A stretch of 64,000 nucleotides of DNA from an uncultured Alphaproteobacteria bacterium (GTDB lineage Bacteria; Pseudomonadota; Alphaproteobacteria; Rhizobiales; Aestuariivirgaceae). The stretch covers positions 86,231 to 150,230 of the forward strand of contig CAMFKI010000007.1 of NCBI GenBank assembly GCA_945957365.1, read 5' to 3'. The notes beneath the pieces were generated by a model, which made no database searches, had not been told where the DNA came from, and saw only the letters and a list, made by a program, of their open reading frames with translations. Shown piece by piece: positions 16,540 to 26,109 of this stretch. How positions within the stretch are numbered: position 1 is the stretch's first letter; every line of letters begins with the position of its first letter. Both the position numbers and the translations under genes were made by a program.

Positions 16540-16863
16540 CTATTCCTTTTCCATCGTGCACTGGAGGGGATGCTGGTGGTTCCGTGCGAAATCCATGACT
16601 TGCGTCACCTTGGTCTCCGCCACTTCAAACGTGTAGACGCCGCAGACGCCCACGCCCTTCTGATGGACATGGAGCATGATGCGGGTGGCCTCTTCGCGTC
16701 CCTTGCCGAAAAACCGCTCCAGCACGTGCACGACGAATTCCATCGGCGTGTAGTCGTCGTTGAGCAGTAACACCTTGTAGAGCGAAGGCTTCTTGGTCTT
16801 CGCTTCGGTCCGGGTGATCACCCCTGTCTGATTGTCGTCGCGGTGGTTGGGCTGCTTCGGCAT
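16540..16863 (-). CDS. clpS: ATP-dependent Clp protease adaptor ClpS
   Basis: 107 residues. It has the ClpS core, [19 protein letters not shown] and [19 protein letters not shown], which binds N-degron substrates (bulky hydrophobic N-terminal residues) and docks on the ClpA N-domain. A disordered N-terminal tail of about 25 residues precedes the core, as usual. ATG 16863 is the only sensible start. The gene lies immediately upstream of clpA on the same strand, the standard order. Confidence 0.97.
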   Translation of the reverse strand: MPKQPNHRDDNQTGVITRTEAKTKKPSLYKVLLLNDDYTPMEFVVHVLERFFGKGREEATRIMLHVHQKGVGVCGVYTFEVAETKVTQVMDFARNHQHPLQCTMEKE

Positions 16864-17078
16864 GGATACAAGTATATAGGTGCTTCGGCCTGGATGTGGA
16901 GGGGGTATTCACGGCTAAATCGCTGGGCTCGCCAAAGCACTACGAAATCGCGGCTTTGGCGGTTCGGTCCGGGCCTGGTTGGGCGGGGTGTCCGGTGATG
17001 CAAAACACCTGCGATCCGGGAGAGTTCCCCGGCTGGCATTCTCTCAGGATGGTGCGGCGCAGCAGGTTCGCCGAAAGT

Positions 17079-17897
17079 TCAGCCCTCGGCCAGCTGGAGA
17101 AGCCTGCGGGTCAGCGGGTGCTCAGCCTCGGCCGGAAGGTCGCCGATGCTGAAATGATTGTGACCGGGCACTTCCTCGTACCGGCAGGCGAGCCCTGCTC
17201 CGGCCCAGGCCGCCGCCAGCGAGCGCGCCTGGCGCCGAAATTCGAAGCTTTCCGCGGCCCCTACCCAGCTGTCGAAGGGAATCTTGTTCGGCATCGGCCA
17301 CATCAGGGGGCTGGCAGCGAGCGCATCCGCCGGCGACAGGCGAAGGTCGTCATTGTAGGCCGTGGCCATGAGCGGGCGGAGGTCGAACAGGCCGCTGATC
17401 GACAGGCAAGCCTGGATGAGGTCGGGCCTCGCGCCATAGGCCTGCCAGTCGGTGGCCGCGAGTGCAGCGGCCAGGTGGCCACCGGCAGAATGACCCGTCA
17501 CAACCATGCGTTTTCCCGTGCGCTGCCCGAGAAATAGGCAGCACTGCCGCATTTCGTCGATGATGTCGGCCACGCTCACCTCGGGGCACAGCGTGTAGCC
17601 GGGCACCGCGACCTCGAAGCCCGCATCATTGGCCGGCCCCGCGACGTGACTGAAGATCGACTTGTCGAAGCTTCGCCAGTAGCCACCGTGGATATAGACG
17701 ATCAGCGGTCCCCGGGCGTCCCCGCTCGCGGGATGAAACAGATCCACCTTGTTGCGGGCCCTCGCGCCATAAGCGATGTCGCATTCGCCGCCGCGCGCTG
17801 CCCTAAAGGCTGCGGCATCCCTGTGCCAGCGGGCAATGATGTCCTGATGGTCCGGCACCATGGCCCGATTGTTGTATTCAGCCGAGAGATCCATCAT
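17079..17897 (-). CDS. Alpha/beta hydrolase, arylformamidase (KynB)-like
   Basis: 272 residues with an alpha/beta hydrolase fold: oxyanion motif HGGYWRSFDKS, nucleophile elbow TGHSAGGHLA and a late His in PGHNHFSIGD. The HGGYW motif and length match the arylformamidase/kynurenine formamidase-like branch, although members act on various amides and esters. The start is ATG 17897 (MMDLSAEYNN), with GGAG eight bases upstream and 14 nt after the stop of the deaminase gene. Co-transcription with the purine-type deaminase hints at a nitrogen-compound degradation step; the real substrate is unknown. Confidence 0.8.
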   Translation of the reverse strand: MMDLSAEYNNRAMVPDHQDIIARWHRDAAAFRAARGGECDIAYGARARNKVDLFHPASGDARGPLIVYIHGGYWRSFDKSIFSHVAGPANDAGFEVAVPGYTLCPEVSVADIIDEMRQCCLFLGQRTGKRMVVTGHSAGGHLAAALAATDWQAYGARPDLIQACLSISGLFDLRPLMATAYNDDLRLSPADALAASPLMWPMPNKIPFDSWVGAAESFEFRRQARSLAAAWAGAGLACRYEEVPGHNHFSIGDLPAEAEHPLTRRLLQLAEG

Positions 17898-17911
17898 TCG
17901 TGTCACTCCAC

Positions 17912-19240
17912 TTACAAGAATTGCCGTGCCGCCGCACCGTGTGCCGCGCGCAGCTGGCCGAGGTCGATGCCCACGGGCATGCCGTCGATGACGCGCCACC
18001 TCCCCCCGATCATCACCCGGTCCGCGCGATGGGCGCCGCACAGCACAAGCGCCGCCAGCGGATCGCCCGCCCCCGAGAAGCGAAGTTCGTCCAGCGTGAA
18101 CAGCGCCAGGTCCGCCTCCTTGCCCACGGCGATCTCGCCGATGTCGTTCCGTCCGAGGCAGCGCGCCGATCCCTGGGTGGCCCAGCGCAGCGCATCGACA
18201 TGCGTCACCGATGCATCGTAGGTCAGCCGGTTGATCATCAGGGCGTGGCGCACGCCCTCCATCAGGTTCGAGGAATCATTGGAGGCGGAACCATCGACCC
18301 CAAGCCCGACGGGCGCGCCGGCGGCCTCGAGTTCCCGCGTCCGGCACTGCCCGGAGGCGAGCACCATGTTCGATGTCGGGCAGTGGCAGACGCCGACGCC
18401 ATGCCGTCCGAGGCGCTTCACGTCGGCGTCGTCGAAATGAATGCCATGGGCAAGCCAGGTCCGGTCGCTGAGCCACCCCGCATCCTCGAGATAATCCAGC
18501 GGACTCATGCCGAACATCGCCCTGCAATAGGCGTCCTCGTCCCGTGTCTCCGCCAGGTGGGTGTGAAGGCGGCAGTCGTGCTGTTCGGCCAGTTCCCCGC
18601 ACGACCGCATCAGCGACCGGGTGACGCTGAAGGGCGAACACGGCGCCAGCGCGATCTGGATCGTCGCTCCGGCACCGCGTTCATGGTACTTGCCGATGAC
18701 CCGCTCGCAGTCGGCCAGGATCGTGTCCTCGTCCTGCACCACGGAATCGGGCGGCAGGCCGCCATCCTTCACCGAGAGGTTCATCGCGCCGCGGGTGACC
18801 GTCATGCGCATGCCGATCCGCCGCGCCTCTTCGACCTGGATATCCATCGCGTCGTCGAGCTTGGCCGGAAACAGGTAATGGTGATCGGACGTCGTGGTGA
18901 CACCGGACATCAGCAGCTCCGTCAGCGCCAGTCGGGTGCCGAGGCGCATCGCATCCGGCGTCAGGCGGGCCCACACCGGATAGAGCGCCTTCAGCCAGTC
19001 GAAGAGTTCCTTGTTGATGGCCTGCGGGTGGGCGCGCGTCAGGGTCTGGTAGAAGTGATGGTGGGTGTTGACGAGCCCGGGCAGAACGACATGGCGCGAG
19101 CCGTCGAAGATCTCGTCAACCGGAGCGGATGGCTTCTGCCCCCGCGTCAACAACTCGGCGATGCGCCCGTTTCGCAGCACAATTCCACCGGGAGCGGACC
19201 CCAGCACGGCCAACGGAGAAGTTATCCAGAGACTGCGCAT
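17912..19240 (-). CDS. Amidohydrolase, 8-oxoguanine deaminase-like (AtzB/TrzA family)
   Basis: 442 residues. Metal ligands of the amidohydrolase superfamily are clear: LVNTHHHFYQTLTRA, HTHLAET, AHGIHFDD and GVDGSASNDSSNLMEG. The DGSASNDSSNL and DHHYLFP blocks are typical of 8-oxoguanine deaminases of the PA0142 type; the same family includes hydroxyatrazine and other chlorohydrolase-like deaminases. ATG 19240 (MRSLWITSP) follows AGG nine bases upstream and fits the family N-terminus. It is divergent from the polyamine transporter and precedes the arylformamidase-like hydrolase. Confidence 0.82.
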   Translation of the reverse strand: MRSLWITSPLAVLGSAPGGIVLRNGRIAELLTRGQKPSAPVDEIFDGSRHVVLPGLVNTHHHFYQTLTRAHPQAINKELFDWLKALYPVWARLTPDAMRLGTRLALTELLMSGVTTTSDHHYLFPAKLDDAMDIQVEEARRIGMRMTVTRGAMNLSVKDGGLPPDSVVQDEDTILADCERVIGKYHERGAGATIQIALAPCSPFSVTRSLMRSCGELAEQHDCRLHTHLAETRDEDAYCRAMFGMSPLDYLEDAGWLSDRTWLAHGIHFDDADVKRLGRHGVGVCHCPTSNMVLASGQCRTRELEAAGAPVGLGVDGSASNDSSNLMEGVRHALMINRLTYDASVTHVDALRWATQGSARCLGRNDIGEIAVGKEADLALFTLDELRFSGAGDPLAALVLCGAHRADRVMIGGRWRVIDGMPVGIDLGQLRAAHGAAARQFL

Positions 19241-19362
19241 TTCATTACCTAAGGGTTTGCTGGGGTTGAACTTTGGGTCCACTTCGGTTCACAATACATG
19301 GCACGGGCCTACGGGCGCTGCCAAGAAGCACCCTCGCAATCGGCCCAACAGGGAGCAGACAC

Positions 19363-20514
19363 ATGACGTTCTTCAAAACAGCGGTTTCATCGCTTGCCGC
19401 GCTGGCAACCCTTGCAAGCCTCGCCATGGCGCAGGAAGCGAAGAAGGAGATGGGCGCCGGCGAAGGCGAAGTCGATATCGTCGCATGGCCGGGCTACATC
19501 GAGCGCGGCGAGTCGGACAAGAATTACGACTGGGTCACCGGCTTCGAAAAGGAGACGGGCTGCAAGGTCAACGTCAAGACGGCGGCCACCTCCGACGAGA
19601 TGGTGACCCTGATGAACCAGGGCGGCTTCGACCTCGTCACCGCCTCCGGCGACGCTTCGCTGCGTCTCGTGGCGGGCAAGAAGGTGCAGCCGATCAACAT
19701 CTCGCTCATCAAGGACTGGGGCACGCTGGACGACCGACTGAAGGACGCGCCGTGGCACACGGTGGATGGCGTTCATTACGGCGTTCCCTACCAGTGGGGC
19801 CCCAACGTGCTGGCCTACAACACCAAGGTGTTCAAGGATGCGCCGAAGAGCTGGGCCGTCGTCTTCCAGGAGCAGACGCTGCCCGACGGCAAGTCGAACA
19901 AGGGCCGGGTCCAGGCTTATGACGGCCCGATCTACATCGCCGATGCGGCGCTGTTCCTGATGAAGACCAAGCCGGAACTCGGCATCAAGAACCCCTACGA
20001 ACTGAACCAGCAGCAGTTCGATGCGGCGATCGAACTGCTCAAGGCGCAGCGCCAGCTCGTCGGTCGCTACTGGCACGACGCCAATGTGCAGGTGGACGAC
20101 TTCAAGAACGAGGGCGTCGTCGCCTCGTCCTCCTGGCCGTTCCAGGTGAACCTGCTCGAGGCCGACAAGCAGCCCGTCGCCTCCACGATCCCGGACGAAG
20201 GCGCCACCGGCTGGGCCGACACGACCATGATGCACGCCAGCGCGCCGCATCCGAACTGCGCATACATGTGGCTGAACCACTCGCTGCAGCCGAAGCTGCA
20301 GGGTGACCTCGCCGCCTGGTTCGGTTCAGTCCCGACGGTTCCGGCCGCCTGCAAGGGCAACGCCCTGCTCACGGATACCGGCTGCGCCACCAACGGGTCC
20401 GAGAACTTCGACAAGATCTGGTTCTGGCGCACGCCCACGTCCAAGTGCGAGGCGGGTGGCTGCGTGCCCTATTCGCAATGGGACAAGGCCTATCGCGAAG
20501 TGATGAGTCAGTAA
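19363..20514 (+). CDS. Polyamine-type ABC transporter periplasmic binding protein (PotD/YdcS-like)
   Basis: 383 residues. A signal peptide ends at SLAMA before QEAKKE. The family 1/PotD fold is seen in VDIVAWPGYIERG, GFDLVTASGD and YGVPYQWGPNVLAYNT. It binds polyamines or related organic cations in the periplasm. The C-terminal part carries several Cys residues (ACKGNALLTDTGC, KCEAGGC), suggesting disulfides. ATG 19363 starts the signal peptide and follows GGGAG. It is the first gene of a four-gene operon, and a hairpin follows its stop. Confidence 0.92.
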   Translation: MTFFKTAVSSLAALATLASLAMAQEAKKEMGAGEGEVDIVAWPGYIERGESDKNYDWVTGFEKETGCKVNVKTAATSDEMVTLMNQGGFDLVTASGDASLRLVAGKKVQPINISLIKDWGTLDDRLKDAPWHTVDGVHYGVPYQWGPNVLAYNTKVFKDAPKSWAVVFQEQTLPDGKSNKGRVQAYDGPIYIADAALFLMKTKPELGIKNPYELNQQQFDAAIELLKAQRQLVGRYWHDANVQVDDFKNEGVVASSSWPFQVNLLEADKQPVASTIPDEGATGWADTTMMHASAPHPNCAYMWLNHSLQPKLQGDLAAWFGSVPTVPAACKGNALLTDTGCATNGSENFDKIWFWRTPTSKCEAGGCVPYSQWDKAYREVMSQ

Positions 20515-20537
20515 GGCTCAAGCAACCAACCACGCTT

Positions 20538-20562
20538 GACCCCGGCCCCACAGGCCGGGGTC
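20538..20562. other. Stem-loop directly after the polyamine binding-protein gene
   Basis: A perfect 10-bp GC-rich stem (GACCCCGGCC / GGCCGGGGTC) with a 5-nt loop, between the binding-protein stop at 20514 and the ATPase start at 20581. It is followed by TCTTCGG rather than a U-run. It probably gives partial termination or 3'-end protection, so that the binding protein is made in excess over the rest of the transporter. Confidence 0.7.
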
Positions 20563-20580
20563 TTCGGTTCAGGACCCATC

Positions 20581-21591
20581 ATGCCAGCAGCCGTCAGCTT
20601 CCAGCACGTGTCGCGACATTTCGGCCAGGTCAAGGCCGTCGATGACGTCTCCCTCGACATTGCCGAAGGAGAGTTCTTCGCCATGCTGGGCCCCTCCGGC
20701 TCGGGCAAGACCACCTGCCTCCGCCTGATCGCCGGCTTCGAGCAGCCGACCTCCGGCCACATCGAGATCTTCGGCGAAACCGCAGAGGGGCTTCCGCCCT
20801 ACAAGCGCAACGTCAACACGGTCTTCCAGGACTATGCCCTTTTCCCGCACATGACCGTGGGCGAGAACGTCGCTTACGGCCTGATGATCAAGGGCGTGGC
20901 CCGTGCCGAACGTGAGGCCAAGGCGCTGGAGGCCCTCGCCATGGTCAAGCTCAAGGGCTTCGACCAGCGCCGCCCTTCGCAGCTTTCGGGCGGCCAGCGC
21001 CAGCGCGTGGCGCTCGCGCGTGCCCTCGTCAACCAGCCCAAGGTGCTCCTCCTCGACGAGCCGCTGGGCGCGCTCGATCTCAAGCTCCGCGAGCAGATGC
21101 AGGAAGAATTGAAGGCGCTGCAGAAGCAGCTGGGCATCACCTTCGTCTTCGTCACCCATGACCAGGGCGAGGCGCTGTCCATGGCCAACCGCGTGGCCAT
21201 CTTCAACGACGGCAAGATCGTGCAGGCCGGCTCGCCGGCCGATGTCTACGAGCGGCCGTGTTCGCGCTTCGTGGCGGATTTCGTCGGTTCCTCCAATGTG
21301 CTGCCGCCGGACTTCGCCGCCGCTCATGGCGGAACCCATGCATGGACAAGTCTTCGGCCGGAGAAGATCCGCATCGCCGCCGCCGGAGAAACACGGGGCC
21401 ACGGCCAGTTCGCCGCGTCGGGCCGTGTCACCTCCGTCCAGTATCAGGGCGCCATCACGCGGGTGGCGATCGACGTGAATGGCACCCGCATCGCGGCTGC
21501 CCTTCCTGCGGGCGTAGCCGACATCCAGGAGGGCCAGGCCCTGTCGCTCGCCTGGGCTGCCGACAGCCTCGTCGCCATGGAGCCGGCATGA
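20581..21591 (+). CDS. Polyamine-type ABC transporter ATPase (PotA-like)
   Basis: 336 residues. ABC motifs: Walker A GPSGSGKTT, signature LSGGQRQRVALARAL, Walker B VLLLDEPLGALD and switch FVTHDQGEALSM. A C-terminal TOBE-like regulatory domain (about 240-336) follows, as in PotA and other CUT1-type ATPases. ATG 20581 (MPAAVSFQHV) is preferred to an earlier in-frame ATG at 20536, whose extra residues would be encoded through the hairpin. Its stop overlaps the next start by four bases (ATGA). Confidence 0.92.
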   Translation: MPAAVSFQHVSRHFGQVKAVDDVSLDIAEGEFFAMLGPSGSGKTTCLRLIAGFEQPTSGHIEIFGETAEGLPPYKRNVNTVFQDYALFPHMTVGENVAYGLMIKGVARAEREAKALEALAMVKLKGFDQRRPSQLSGGQRQRVALARALVNQPKVLLLDEPLGALDLKLREQMQEELKALQKQLGITFVFVTHDQGEALSMANRVAIFNDGKIVQAGSPADVYERPCSRFVADFVGSSNVLPPDFAAAHGGTHAWTSLRPEKIRIAAAGETRGHGQFAASGRVTSVQYQGAITRVAIDVNGTRIAAALPAGVADIQEGQALSLAWAADSLVAMEPA

Positions 21592-22517
21592 GCGCCGCCG
21601 TCGCCAACAGCTCTCGCGGCGGGCTCTCGGATTTCTTCTACCGCAATTCGGGCCTTCTCACGCTCGCCCTGCTGTTGCCCCCGCTGCTGTGGATCGGCGT
21701 CGTCTATCTGGGCTCGCTCTTCGCGCTTCTCCTGCAGAGCTTCTATTCGCTGGATGAATTCTCGGGCCTCGTCGTCCACGAGTTCACGCTCTCGACCTAT
21801 GAACAGCTGTTCACCGCGACGAACCTGACGATCATCCTGCGCACCGCCGTGATGGCCGCACTCGTCACCGTCGCGAGCGCCATCGTCGCCTTCCCCATCG
21901 CCTATTACGCGGCGCGCTACGCCCGCGGCGGATGGAAGGCGCTGTTCTACATCGCGGTGATGATGCCGCTATGGTCGAGCTACCTCGTCAAGGTCTATGC
22001 CTGGAAGCTGATCCTCGCCAAGGAAGGCATCGTCACCTGGGTCGCCGACAAGCTCCATCTGGGCTGGCTGCTCGACGCACTGCTCTCGGTGCCGGTGATC
22101 GGCGGCGCGTCGCTGTCCTTCAGCTACATCGGCACCTTCATCGTCTTCCTCTACATCTGGCTGCCCTACATGATCCTGCCGACCCAGGCGGCACTGGAGC
22201 GCGTGCCGAAGAACTTCATCGAGGCCTCGGCCGATCTCGGCGCCTCGCCGCGCCAGACATTCCGGACGGTGATCCTGCCGCTGGCGATGCCGGGTGTCAT
22301 CGCCGGCTCGATCTTCACTTTCTCGCTGACGCTGGGCGACTACATCATCCCGCAGATCGTCGGCAATTCGCGGCCCTTCATCGGCACCACGGTCTATGCG
22401 CTGCAGGGCACGGCGGGCGACATTCCGCTTGCCGCCGCCTTCACCGTGGTTCCCGTCGTCATCATGGGCATCTACCTGATGATCGCCCGCCGGCTGGGAG
22501 CCTTCGATGCGCTCTGA
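21588..22517 (+). CDS. Polyamine-type ABC transporter permease (PotB-like)
   Basis: 309 residues with six membrane spans and the EAA loop [14 protein letters not shown]. It forms half of the channel with the PotC-like protein. ATG 21588 overlaps the ATPase stop codon (ATGA); longer in-frame readings upstream run through the ATPase gene and are spurious. Its 3' end overlaps the next gene by 11 bases. Confidence 0.92.
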   Translation: MSAAVANSSRGGLSDFFYRNSGLLTLALLLPPLLWIGVVYLGSLFALLLQSFYSLDEFSGLVVHEFTLSTYEQLFTATNLTIILRTAVMAALVTVASAIVAFPIAYYAARYARGGWKALFYIAVMMPLWSSYLVKVYAWKLILAKEGIVTWVADKLHLGWLLDALLSVPVIGGASLSFSYIGTFIVFLYIWLPYMILPTQAALERVPKNFIEASADLGASPRQTFRTVILPLAMPGVIAGSIFTFSLTLGDYIIPQIVGNSRPFIGTTVYALQGTAGDIPLAAAFTVVPVVIMGIYLMIARRLGAFDAL

Positions 22518-23319
22518 ACCCGGTGCAACACTGCCGCTGAAGGCTGCTGCGGTCGGCGGACTGCTGTTCCTCCACATCCCGCTGGCCCTCATCATCCTCT
22601 ATGCCTTCACCACCGAGGAGAAGAGCTTCCAGTTCCCGCCGCCGGGCCTGACGCTGCACTGGTTCTCCGTCGCCTGGTTCGACCGCCCGGACATCTGGGG
22701 TCCGCTGGGGCTCTCGGTGCAGGTCGCGGTGCTGGCCACGCTGATCGCATTGGTGCTGGGAACGCTTGCGGCCGCCGCCCTGTGGCGTGCGACCTTCTTC
22801 GGCAAGGATTCGCTGTCGCTGCTCTTCATCCTGCCGATCGCCCTTCCGGGCATCATCACCGGTATTGCCCTGCGGTCCGCCTTCGACATCATGTCGATCC
22901 CGTTCTCGACCTGGACCATCGTGCTGGGCCACGCCACCTTCTGCATCGTGGTGGTCTACAACAACGCGCTCGCCCGCTTCCGGCGGCTGTCGGGCAGCAT
23001 GATCGAAGCGTCGATGGATCTGGGCGCGAACGGCCCGCAGACCTTCCGGCACGTGATCCTGCCGCAGATCGCCTCCGCCCTGCTGGCGGGCGGAATGCTG
23101 GCCTTCGCGCTCTCCTTCGACGAGGTGATCGTCACCACCTTCACCGCCGGCCAGCAGGCGACACTGCCGATCTGGATGCTGAACGAGCTGATCCGCCCGC
23201 GCCAGCGCCCGGTCACCAACGTGGTGGCGCTGATCGTGATCGCCGTGACCTTCCTGCCTATCCTCGCCGCCTATTACCTGACGCGCGAGGGTGAGCACAC
23301 GGGCGGTTCGGGGAAGTGA
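22507..23319 (+). CDS. Polyamine-type ABC transporter permease (PotC-like)
   Basis: 270 residues, six membrane spans, EAA loop [14 protein letters not shown]. It is the last gene of the PotD-A-B-C order, which is standard for polyamine importers. It ends one base before the convergent CoxG-like gene, with no terminator-like hairpin between them, so the two transcripts may run into each other. Confidence 0.92.
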   Translation: MRSEPGATLPLKAAAVGGLLFLHIPLALIILYAFTTEEKSFQFPPPGLTLHWFSVAWFDRPDIWGPLGLSVQVAVLATLIALVLGTLAAAALWRATFFGKDSLSLLFILPIALPGIITGIALRSAFDIMSIPFSTWTIVLGHATFCIVVVYNNALARFRRLSGSMIEASMDLGANGPQTFRHVILPQIASALLAGGMLAFALSFDEVIVTTFTAGQQATLPIWMLNELIRPRQRPVTNVVALIVIAVTFLPILAAYYLTREGEHTGGSGK

Positions 23320-23320
23320 G

Positions 23321-23767
23321 CTAGCCCGGCTCGCCCACGGCAAGCGTTGCGAAACTCTCGAAGAACTGGGCTGAGAGCTGACGGGCAGTCGGCTCGATGA
23401 AGCGCTGCGCCAGGCTGGCGATCTTGCCGGTCACCTGGGCATCGACGTCATAGATCATCTTGGTGCCCTCCGGCACCTCCTCGAGGCGGACATTGGCGCC
23501 GCCGATGGCGCCGCCCATCATCGACTTGCCCTCGCCCTGGATGCGGTAGCCATTGGGCGGATCGAGATCGGAGAGCGTGACGGCGCCTTTGAAGCTGGCC
23601 TTCACCGGGCCCATCTTCACCGTCACCTTGGCTTCCATCTCGGTGTCGGACTTCTTGACGATCTCCTCGCAGCCAGGAATGGCCTGGCGCAGCACTTCCG
23701 GGTCATTGAGCGCCTGCCACACCTTCATGCGGGGCACGGGGATGATTACCTCGTCCGAAAGCTTCAT
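23321..23767 (-). CDS. CoxG-like SRPBCC family protein
   Basis: 148 residues with the CoxG (carbon monoxide dehydrogenase subunit G-like) pattern: MKLSDEVIIPVPRMKVWQAL, LNDPEVLRQAIPGCE, GPVKASFKGAVTLSDLDPP and a Gly-rich GEGKSMMGGAIGGA. CoxG in CO oxidisers helps anchor the dehydrogenase at the membrane; SRPBCC proteins in general bind hydrophobic ligands. No coxMSL genes are close, so a role in CO oxidation cannot be claimed. GGGAGGA lies seven bases before ATG 23767. It is 24 nt downstream of tgt on the same strand. Confidence 0.85.
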   Translation of the reverse strand: MKLSDEVIIPVPRMKVWQALNDPEVLRQAIPGCEEIVKKSDTEMEAKVTVKMGPVKASFKGAVTLSDLDPPNGYRIQGEGKSMMGGAIGGANVRLEEVPEGTKMIYDVDAQVTGKIASLAQRFIEPTARQLSAQFFESFATLAVGEPG

Positions 23768-23791
23768 GTCGTCCTCCCAAGTTTCCGGCGA

Positions 23792-24934
23792 TTATGACGC
23801 GATATCGCCGCGCTTCCACTGTTCCTTCGTCGCAATCCGGAAATCTTCGAAGCGGTTTTCGGAAATTGCCGTCCGGATGCCCTGCATCAGCGACTGGTAA
23901 TATGCGATGTTGGCCCAGGACAGCAGCATCATGCCGAGCAGCTCGCCCGACCGGATCAGGTGGTGCAGGTAGGCCCGGGAATACTGCGACAGCGCGGGGC
24001 ATGGGTGCTCCGGGTCCAGCGGGCGCGGGTCATCGGCGTGCCTGGCGTTGCGCAGGTTGATCTTTCCGAAGCGGGTGAAGGCCTGGCCGTGACGCCCCGA
24101 ACGCGTGGGCAGCACGCAGTCGAACATGTCGATGCCACGGGCGACGGATTCCAGGATATCCTCCGGCGTTCCCACGCCCATCAGGTAGCGCGGCCGGTCA
24201 TCGGGCAGATGCGGGATCGTATGCTCGATGGCCTGCAGCATCAGCTCATGCCCCTCGCCCACCGCCAGGCCGCCGATGGCATAGCCCTCGAAGCCGATGG
24301 ATTTCAGCCCCTCGGCACTCTCCTTGCGGAGCTTTGGGTTGATGCCGCCCTGTACGATGCCGAAATTGCCCCGCCCCGGCTGGCGCCCGAAGGCGCGGCG
24401 GGAGCGCTCGGCCCAGCGCAGCGACAGCTGCATGGCCCTTTCGGCTTCCTTCTCGGTGTGGGGGTACTGGATGCACTGGTCGAGCTGCATCTGGATGTCG
24501 GAGCCCAGAAGCCGCTGGATCTCCATCGCCCGCTCTGGCGACAGCTCATGTTTCCGCCCGTCGATGTGCGACTGGAACATCGCCGACTGCTCGGTGATCT
24601 TGCGGATCTTGGAGAGCGACATGATCTGGAAGCCGCCGGAATCGGTCAGGATCGGGCGCTTCCAGCCGATGAAGTGATGGAGGCCGCCAAGCTTCGCCAC
24701 CTCCTCCGCCCCCGGCCGCAGCATCAGGTGATAGGTGTTGCCGAGGATGATGTCGGCCCCCGTCCCCTCCACCTGGTCGAGGTAGAGGCCCTTCACCGTG
24801 CCGACCGTGCCGACCGGCATGAAGCCGGGGGTGCGGATGTCGCCATGGAGCGTGTGGACGGTGCCCAGACGCGCGATGCCGTCCGTGCCGTGAAGCGTGA
24901 AGCCGAATTCAGTGGTCTTTTCTGGAAGAGTCAT
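23792..24934 (-). CDS. tgt: Queuine tRNA-ribosyltransferase (tRNA-guanine transglycosylase)
   Basis: 380 residues. It exchanges guanine-34 for preQ1 in tRNAs with GUN anticodons. Substrate-binding blocks [20 protein letters not shown] and [10 protein letters not shown] and the nucleophile region [18 protein letters not shown] are present. The usual zinc site, Cys-x-Cys-x2-Cys before YSRAYLHHL, reads [17 protein letters not shown] here, so two of the three Cys are replaced by His and Leu. ATG 24934 overlaps the queA stop by four bases; the two act in successive steps of queuosine synthesis. Confidence 0.95.
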   Translation of the reverse strand: MTLPEKTTEFGFTLHGTDGIARLGTVHTLHGDIRTPGFMPVGTVGTVKGLYLDQVEGTGADIILGNTYHLMLRPGAEEVAKLGGLHHFIGWKRPILTDSGGFQIMSLSKIRKITEQSAMFQSHIDGRKHELSPERAMEIQRLLGSDIQMQLDQCIQYPHTEKEAERAMQLSLRWAERSRRAFGRQPGRGNFGIVQGGINPKLRKESAEGLKSIGFEGYAIGGLAVGEGHELMLQAIEHTIPHLPDDRPRYLMGVGTPEDILESVARGIDMFDCVLPTRSGRHGQAFTRFGKINLRNARHADDPRPLDPEHPCPALSQYSRAYLHHLIRSGELLGMMLLSWANIAYYQSLMQGIRTAISENRFEDFRIATKEQWKRGDIAS

Positions 24935-25989
24935 GGCGCGGGGAATAGCAGGCTGGAGTCGCCGTAGGAATAGAACCGATAGTCATGCGCGATGGCATGG
25001 GCATAGGCCTGGCGCATGCGGTCCACCCCGGCGAAGGCCGAGACCAGCATGAACAGCGTCGACTTCGGCAGGTGGAAATTGGTCACCAGCAGGTCCACCG
25101 CCCGAAACCTGTAGCCCGGCGTGATGAAAATCTCGGTCGTGCCGGAGAAGGGCTCGAGCCCGGAGCTTTCGAGAAGCCGCAGCGAGGTGGTGCCGACCGC
25201 GACGATCCGGCCCCCCTTGGCACGCGCAGCCTTCAGCCGCTCGCAGGTGGCGGCGGTCACCTCGCCCCACTCGGCATGCATCTTGTGGTCCTTGGTGTCC
25301 TCCGCCTTGACTGGCAGGAAGGTTCCGGCACCGACATGAAGCGTCACGAATTCCTGCGTAATTCCAGCAGTTTGCAAGCGCTCCATCACCTGTGGCGTGA
25401 AGTGCAGGCCGGCGGTGGGCGCAGCCACGGCGCCCTCCTTCTGGGCATAAATGGTCTGGTAGTCCGCCTTGTCCTGTTCGTCGGTGCCGCGCTTGCCAGC
25501 GATGTAGGGTGGCAGCGGCATCTCGCCGACGATGGCGATGGCCTCGTCCAGCGCGGGCCCGTGGAAATCGAAGGCAAGCGTCACCTCTCCCGCCTCGCCC
25601 TTCTCCTCAACAGTCGCATCCAAGCTCCCGAGAAGACACACTTTTCCGTCACCACCAAAGCGCACGCGATCGCCCTTTTCCAGCTTCTTGGCGGGCTTCA
25701 CGAAGGCCTTCCAGCGGCTGCCATCGAGGCGCATGTGCAGCAGCGCCTCGATCTTGGGCGTGGTGCCCAGACGGCCCATCCGGTGGCCCGACAGAGCAGC
25801 AGGGATCACCCGGGTGTTGTTGAATACCAGCACGTCACCGGCGCGGAGCAGACCGTGGAGGTCGCGGAAGACGCGGTCCTCCAGCGAGTCCTGGCGGACG
25901 ACGAGCAGCTTCGAGGCGTCGCGCGGCGAGGCCGGGCGGAGCGCGATGCGCTCGGGCGGAAGCTCGAAGTCGAAGTCGGAAACGCGCAT
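24931..25989 (-). CDS. queA: S-adenosylmethionine:tRNA ribosyltransferase-isomerase
   Basis: 352 residues. QueA adds the epoxycyclopentanediol ribosyl part of SAM to preQ1 at tRNA position 34. Family blocks: [52 protein letters not shown] and [17 protein letters not shown] 25989 ([10 protein letters not shown]) is the family start; an in-frame extension upstream of it would enter the intergenic repeat. Coupled to tgt by a 4-nt overlap. Confidence 0.97.
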   Translation of the reverse strand: MRVSDFDFELPPERIALRPASPRDASKLLVVRQDSLEDRVFRDLHGLLRAGDVLVFNNTRVIPAALSGHRMGRLGTTPKIEALLHMRLDGSRWKAFVKPAKKLEKGDRVRFGGDGKVCLLGSLDATVEEKGEAGEVTLAFDFHGPALDEAIAIVGEMPLPPYIAGKRGTDEQDKADYQTIYAQKEGAVAAPTAGLHFTPQVMERLQTAGITQEFVTLHVGAGTFLPVKAEDTKDHKMHAEWGEVTAATCERLKAARAKGGRIVAVGTTSLRLLESSGLEPFSGTTEIFITPGYRFRAVDLLVTNFHLPKSTLFMLVSAFAGVDRMRQAYAHAIAHDYRFYSYGDSSLLFPAP

Positions 25990-26016
25990 GCTGACCCCAA
26001 AAAAGAAACCCCAAAA

Positions 26017-26097
26017 CGTCATCCCGGCGAAAGCCGGGACCCCGCTTTGGGGACCACTCGTGCGGAAAGCGGGGCCCCGGCTTTCGCCGGGGTGACG
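26017..26097. repeat. Interspersed palindrome, family 1, copy A
   Basis: 81 bases made of two 32-nt arms that are nearly perfect reverse complements (beginning CGTCATCCCGGCGAAAGCCG, ending CCGGGGTGACG) around a 17-nt loop. It lies between ppiB and queA. The same CGTCATCC(C/A)GGCGAA core occurs near 28.4 kb and 41.2 kb in this window, so it is a dispersed intergenic repeat and not a gene-specific terminator. Such a structure can still stabilise mRNA ends. Confidence 0.9.
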
Positions 26098-26109
26098 GCT
26101 TTCAGTCCT

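Noticed and set aside
16864..17078. Possible tRNA or small RNA between clpS and the arylformamidase-like gene
   Set aside because: A GGTTCGGTCC stretch looks like a T-arm at first sight, but no acceptor stem or anticodon arm can be formed around it.
23320..23767. CO dehydrogenase operon suggested by the CoxG-like gene
   Set aside because: No coxM, coxS or coxL gene is present; the neighbours are tgt and a polyamine transporter. CoxG-like SRPBCC proteins are widespread without CO oxidation.
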